8,290 nucleotides of DNA from Chloroflexota bacterium (GTDB lineage: Bacteria; Chloroflexota; Anaerolineae; UBA7937). Location of the stretch: NCBI GenBank assembly GCA_003453555.1, contig DMLA01000152.1:1-8290 (forward strand), written 5' to 3'. The notes beneath the pieces were generated by a model. The model made no database searches, was not told the origin of the DNA, and saw only the letters and a program-made list of their open reading frames with translations. Of this stretch, positions 7,815 through 8,290 are shown in pieces; the stretch's first letter is position 1, and each line of letters starts with the position of its first letter. The position numbers and the translations under genes were made by a program.

Positions 7815-7820
7815 TCCTCC
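7815..7820 (-). promoter_or_regulatory. Ribosome-binding site of the aldehyde oxidoreductase gene
   Basis: GGAGGA lies 5 nt before the ATG at 7809 on the minus strand. It selects this ATG over the in-frame Met at codon 6 (GYMGRIL), which has no comparable site. Confidence 0.75.
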
Positions 7821-7851
7821 GAACAACAATAATCTAGCGCCGACTACCTAG

Positions 7852-7867
7852 CTGGTCGAAAGACCAG
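7852..7867. other. Small GAAA-loop hairpin in the operon leader
   Basis: CTGGTC and GACCAG form a perfect 6-bp stem around GAAA on the plus strand; on the operon transcript the loop is UUUC. It sits in the leader between the permease remnant and the AOR ribosome-binding site. No T-run follows on either strand, so it is not a standard terminator. It may stabilise the mRNA end or be a relic of a former intergenic region; no function is shown. Confidence 0.35.
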
Positions 7868-7893
7868 AGCTTGCTATCGCCTAACGGAATCAG

Positions 7894-7989
7894 CTACTCT
7901 ATGAACTGCAGTTGACTAAAGCAGAAAGCGATGATGGTGGGCAAGGCGGCGGTGGCAGAGCTGCCCACGGTCTGAATCCAGGAATTCAT
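7894..7989 (-). pseudogene. Remnant of the C-terminus of a MalG-type sugar ABC transporter permease
   Basis: An open stretch of 31 codons, starting from an ATG at 7989 and ending in TAG at 7894-7896, encodes a hydrophobic peptide that includes ALPTIIAFCFSQLQFIE. This strongly resembles the final membrane helix of MalG-family permeases, which commonly read like 'atLPxiivFfFaQryFIxGI' before a short TGLKG end. Here the frame stops right after FIE, and the codons beyond the stop (LIPLGD) still loosely match the expected tail, as in a decayed gene. No Shine-Dalgarno precedes the ATG, and the upstream sequence does not show the rest of a permease in any frame I read. It lies between the operon promoter and the first enzyme gene, where transporter genes often sit in such clusters. 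The alternative is a short unrelated membrane peptide. The match is from memory of the family. Confidence 0.5.
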
Positions 7990-8016
7990 CGGGGATGGAC
8001 AACATATGACAAAAAC

Positions 8017-8044
8017 ATGTTACCACTCGTCGAGCGTTTGTCAA
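8017..8044 (-). promoter_or_regulatory. Sigma-70-type promoter of the six-gene operon
   Basis: On the minus strand a perfect -35 box TTGACA (8039-8044) is followed, after a 16-bp spacer, by TAACAT (8017-8022), which matches four of six -10 positions including the key A and final T. Transcription would start near 8010 and give a leader of about 200 nt before the AOR start. A half-palindrome pair, AACAT (8001-8005) and ATGTT (8017-8021), straddles the -10 and start site and could bind a repressor, although it is short. Confidence 0.55.
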
Positions 8045-8213
8045 CTACCTGGGGCTGGCTTCTGGTAGGATAGTGAGAATATCACCTCTCGACGCCACAG
8101 GAATAAGGGAAGCAGGGTCCCCTGCCTGCGGAAAAAGCGTCACCCCAGAACGGTCGCACGAAGGACTTGGGCCTTGCTCCCAGCATCACTCCGCCAGAAG
8201 CAGGACCCACTAG
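8045..8213. repeat. Fold-back (MITE-like) element with imperfect terminal inverted repeats and possible TCAA duplication
   Basis: The two ends are imperfect inverted copies. Reading inward from the left (8044-8076), the blocks are ACTA, TGGG, GCTTCTGG, GG and AGTGA. The same blocks in the same order appear on the opposite strand from the right end (8214-8186), separated by short unmatched stretches. GCTTCTGG/CCAGAAGC (8058-8065 and 8194-8201) is a perfect 8-bp pair. The interior has nested pairs: GACGC/GCGTC (8091-8095, 8137-8141) and GCAGGG/CCCTGC (8112-8117, 8120-8125). TCAA occurs directly on both sides (8041-8044 and 8214-8217), as expected for a 4-bp target duplication. No transposase or believable coding frame lies inside. 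A non-autonomous mobile repeat fits best; a structured RNA is the alternative. Confidence 0.45.
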
Positions 8214-8248
8214 TCAAGAGCATATTAACACCTGAGATACCGGGCTAA

Positions 8249-8277
8249 TTGACCGAGGGGCAAGAAAATGGTATATT
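8249..8277 (+). promoter_or_regulatory. Strong sigma-70-type promoter facing out of the window
   Basis: TTGACC (8249-8254, five of six matches) is followed by an exact 17-bp spacer and TATATT (8272-8277, five of six), with an extended -10 TG at 8269-8270. Transcription would start near 8284 and run rightward into a gene beyond the window, divergent from the operon. In sugar clusters such a divergent gene is often the local regulator, but nothing of it is visible. Confidence 0.6.
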
Positions 8278-8287
8278 GCATAATGCA
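8277..8287. promoter_or_regulatory. Palindrome at the predicted start site of the outward promoter, possible operator
   Basis: TGCAT-A-ATGCA is a perfect 11-bp palindrome beginning at the last base of the plus-strand -10 box and covering the expected start site. The overlapping TAATGCATTA (8281-8290) is itself a perfect 10-bp palindrome. A protein bound here would block that promoter, so autoregulation by a divergently encoded repressor is possible. AT-rich palindromes also arise by chance, and the window ends here. Confidence 0.35.
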
Positions 8288-8290
8288 TTA

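Noticed and set aside
7937..7968. Inverted repeat GTGGGCA/TGCCCAC with a competing second left arm, suggestive of an attenuator
   Set aside because: It lies wholly inside the permease remnant, so GC-rich coding history explains it, and no T-run follows.
8059..8130. tRNA-like stretch (GGATAGTGAGAATATC reminiscent of a D-arm)
   Set aside because: No acceptor stem, no complementary anticodon stem and no GGTTCRA T-loop can be laid out in order.
8045..8185. A 46-codon stop-to-stop open frame on the minus strand through the fold-back element
   Set aside because: It has no start codon with a ribosome-binding site, and its composition follows the inverted-repeat structure; openness over this length is common by chance.
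8140..8223. A 27-codon minus-strand frame starting with ATG after an AGGTG-like site
   Set aside because: Its product resembles no family I know, it is rich in Ser, Cys and Trp without any fold signal, and most of it lies inside the fold-back element.
1..8290. CRISPR array, phage genes or defence systems
   Set aside because: No regularly spaced repeats and no nuclease, integrase or Cas-like protein is encoded; all genes are metabolic.

Overview
The window holds one six-gene operon on the minus strand, read from the right. In transcription order it encodes a tungsten-type aldehyde:ferredoxin oxidoreductase (5941-7809), a D-2-hydroxyacid dehydrogenase (4864-5862), a cytoplasmic clan GH-A glycoside hydrolase (2766-4829), a GlmS-isomerase-like SIS enzyme (1706-2749), a PfkB-family sugar kinase (769-1713) and an NADP-type short-chain dehydrogenase (16-756). 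The gaps are 78, 34, 16, -8 and 12 nt, and no internal terminator is visible, so co-transcription is likely. There is no convincing gene on the plus strand.

The organism looks like a bacterium with canonical Shine-Dalgarno sites (GGAGG) and sigma-70-type promoters, moderately GC-rich by eye. The AOR-family enzyme points to an anaerobe, often a thermophilic or subsurface lineage. An Anaerolineae-like Chloroflexota member or a candidate phylum would fit, but this is a guess.

The operon reads as an intracellular saccharide-use module. The hydrolase, which has no signal peptide, would split an imported saccharide. The kinase and the SIS enzyme would phosphorylate and then isomerise, deaminate or deglycate the sugar. 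Three oxidoreductases with different electron carriers (ferredoxin, probably NAD, probably NADP) would handle carbonyl or hydroxy-acid intermediates. The substrate cannot be read from the sequence. Two candidate precedents are an amino-sugar route (exo-glucosaminidase, kinase, SIS-type deaminase) and an FrlB/FrlD-like deglycase-kinase pair.

The non-coding right end (7810-8290) is the most unusual part. From left to right it holds: the AOR ribosome-binding site; a small GAAA-loop hairpin; a 31-codon remnant that resembles the C-terminus of a MalG-type sugar ABC permease; a promoter for the operon (perfect TTGACA, 16-bp spacer, TAACAT); a roughly 169-bp fold-back element with imperfect terminal inverted repeats and a possible TCAA target duplication; and a strong plus-strand promoter firing out of the window with an 11-bp palindrome at its start site. 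My reading is that the operon once carried its own ABC importer, which was lost by deletion, and that a MITE-like insertion later pushed apart two divergent promoters. This is inference and can be tested by comparison with relatives.
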